The notes under the pieces: generated by a model
Database searches by the model: none
The model's input: only the letters and a program-made list of their open reading frames with translations
Told to the model about the DNA's origin: nothing
NCBI RefSeq assembly: GCF_005671395.1
Contig: NZ_CP040428.1
Span: forward strand, 2,356,001 to 2,420,000
DNA length: 64,000 nucleotides
DNA from: Jejubacter calystegiae
Lineage (GTDB): Bacteria; Pseudomonadota; Gammaproteobacteria; Enterobacterales; Enterobacteriaceae
Direction of reading: 5' to 3'
Program-made: the position numbers and the translations under genes
Shown: positions 63,334-64,000 of the stretch, in pieces
How the letters are laid out: the number at the start of each line of letters is the position of its first letter
How positions within the stretch are numbered: the first letter of the stretch is position 1

Positions 63334-64000
63334 ATGCAACGTCAGTGGTTAGTGCTGGGCATTATTATTCTGGCTTATGTGCCGGTGGCGATCGACGCCA
63401 CCGTGCTGCACGTAGCGGCGCCGTCGCTCAGCGTGGCGCTACAGGCGACGGGCAGCGAGCTGTTATGGATTATCGATATCTATTCACTGGTGATGGCGGG
63501 TATGGTGCTGCCGATGGGGGCGCTGGGGGATCGCATCGGTTTCCGGCGTTTGATGCTGTCAGGTGCTGTTATCTTCGGACTGGGGTCGCTGGCGGCCGCT
63601 TATGCGCCGGATGCCGGGCTGTTGATCGCTGCCCGGGCGCTGCTGGCGGTCGGCGCGGCGATGATTCTGCCGGCGACCCTGGCCGGTATTCGCACCACCT
63701 TTAATGATGCCGGGCAGCGAAACGTCGCGCTGGGTATCTGGGCGGCGATCGGCTCCGGCGGCGCCGCGTTTGGGCCGCTGGTGGGCGGCGTGGTTATGAC
63801 GCATTTCTCCTGGGGCGCGGTCTTTTTGATTAACATCCCCATTGTGGCCCTGGTGCTTCTGCTGACCTGGCGCTGGGTGCCACGCCAGGCCTTTCGTTCC
63901 CAACAGAAGTTGAATCTGCCCCAGGCTATTATGCTGGTGGTGGCGATCCTGGGGCTGGTCTGGGCAGTGAAGAGCGCGATGAAGCCCGATATCAAAGCGA
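63334..64000 (+). CDS. smvA: SmvA-type MFS biocide efflux pump, truncated by window end
   Basis: The first ~222 residues are present; the rest is beyond the right edge. It is a DHA2-family (14-helix) drug/proton antiporter: DATVLHVAAPSL (about 21-32) is the DHA2 motif D1 and GALGDRIGFRRLML (about 62-75) is motif A. SmvA exports methyl viologen, chlorhexidine and quaternary ammonium compounds. The ATG at 63334 follows a GAGTGAG site. Repression by the divergent SmvR through the two palindromes is expected. Confidence 0.88.
   Translation, partial: MQRQWLVLGIIILAYVPVAIDATVLHVAAPSLSVALQATGSELLWIIDIYSLVMAGMVLPMGALGDRIGFRRLMLSGAVIFGLGSLAAAYAPDAGLLIAARALLAVGAAMILPATLAGIRTTFNDAGQRNVALGIWAAIGSGGAAFGPLVGGVVMTHFSWGAVFLINIPIVALVLLLTWRWVPRQAFRSQQKLNLPQAIMLVVAILGLVWAVKSAMKPDIKA

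Overview
This window is chromosomal DNA from a member of the Enterobacteriaceae. Gene order from yajI-nrdR-ribD-ribH-nusB-thiL-pgpA through dxs-ispA-xseB, thiI, panE-yajL, yajQ, yajR, cyoABCDE, ampG, yajG, bolA, tig, clpPX, lon, hupB, ppiD, ybaV, fadM, queC, ybaE, cof, decR, mdlAB, glnK-amtB, tesB, ybaY, atl and ffs follows the E. coli K-12 order, as I recall it, almost gene for gene. The proteins are close to but clearly distinct from the E. coli ones, so this is another genus of the family; I cannot name it from sequence alone. No plasmid or prophage replication genes are present.

Layout. 1-10.4 kb: riboflavin, thiamin, isoprenoid and lipid housekeeping genes, with yajO broken by a small deletion. 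10.6-11.3 kb: a hicAB toxin-antitoxin module inserted flush against the 3' end of yajL. 11.3-22.9 kb: panE-yajL, yajQ, yajR, the cytochrome bo3 operon, the muropeptide permease ampG, yajG and bolA. 23-32.4 kb: the proteostasis block tig-clpP-clpX-lon-hupB-ppiD with recognisable sigma32 promoters, then ybaV. 32.5-37 kb: fadM, whose 5' end carries a sequence like a type I-E CRISPR repeat, followed by a bacteriocin-type exporter (HlyD-family adaptor plus C39-peptidase ABC transporter) and a Sel1-like protein placed between fadM and queC. 37-40.4 kb: queC, ybaE, cof. 40.48-41.15 kb: a non-coding, hairpin-dense 678-bp element with long imperfect terminal inverted repeats. 41.2-50 kb: a cysteine-degrading PLP enzyme divergent from its likely regulator decR, then mdlAB, NtrC/sigma54-controlled glnK-amtB, tesB and ybaY.

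50.2-52 kb: a 29-repeat type I-E CRISPR array with leader but no cas genes in the window, lying between ybaY and atl. Then 4.5S RNA (ffs), an AT-rich acyltransferase-like gene, a periplasmic alkylsulfatase, a copper/silver RND efflux operon (orf-cusF-cusC-cusB-cusA) whose CusB carries a fused CusF-like domain, and at the right edge the divergent smvR/smvA biocide efflux pair, smvA being cut by the window end.

The most interesting non-routine signals are the isolated CRISPR-repeat-like sequence that supplies the new N-terminus of FadM, the 678-bp palindromic non-coding element, the cas-less array abutting atl, and the C39 exporter cluster that has no visible precursor peptide. All identifications come from reading the sequence and remembered family knowledge; no database search was run.
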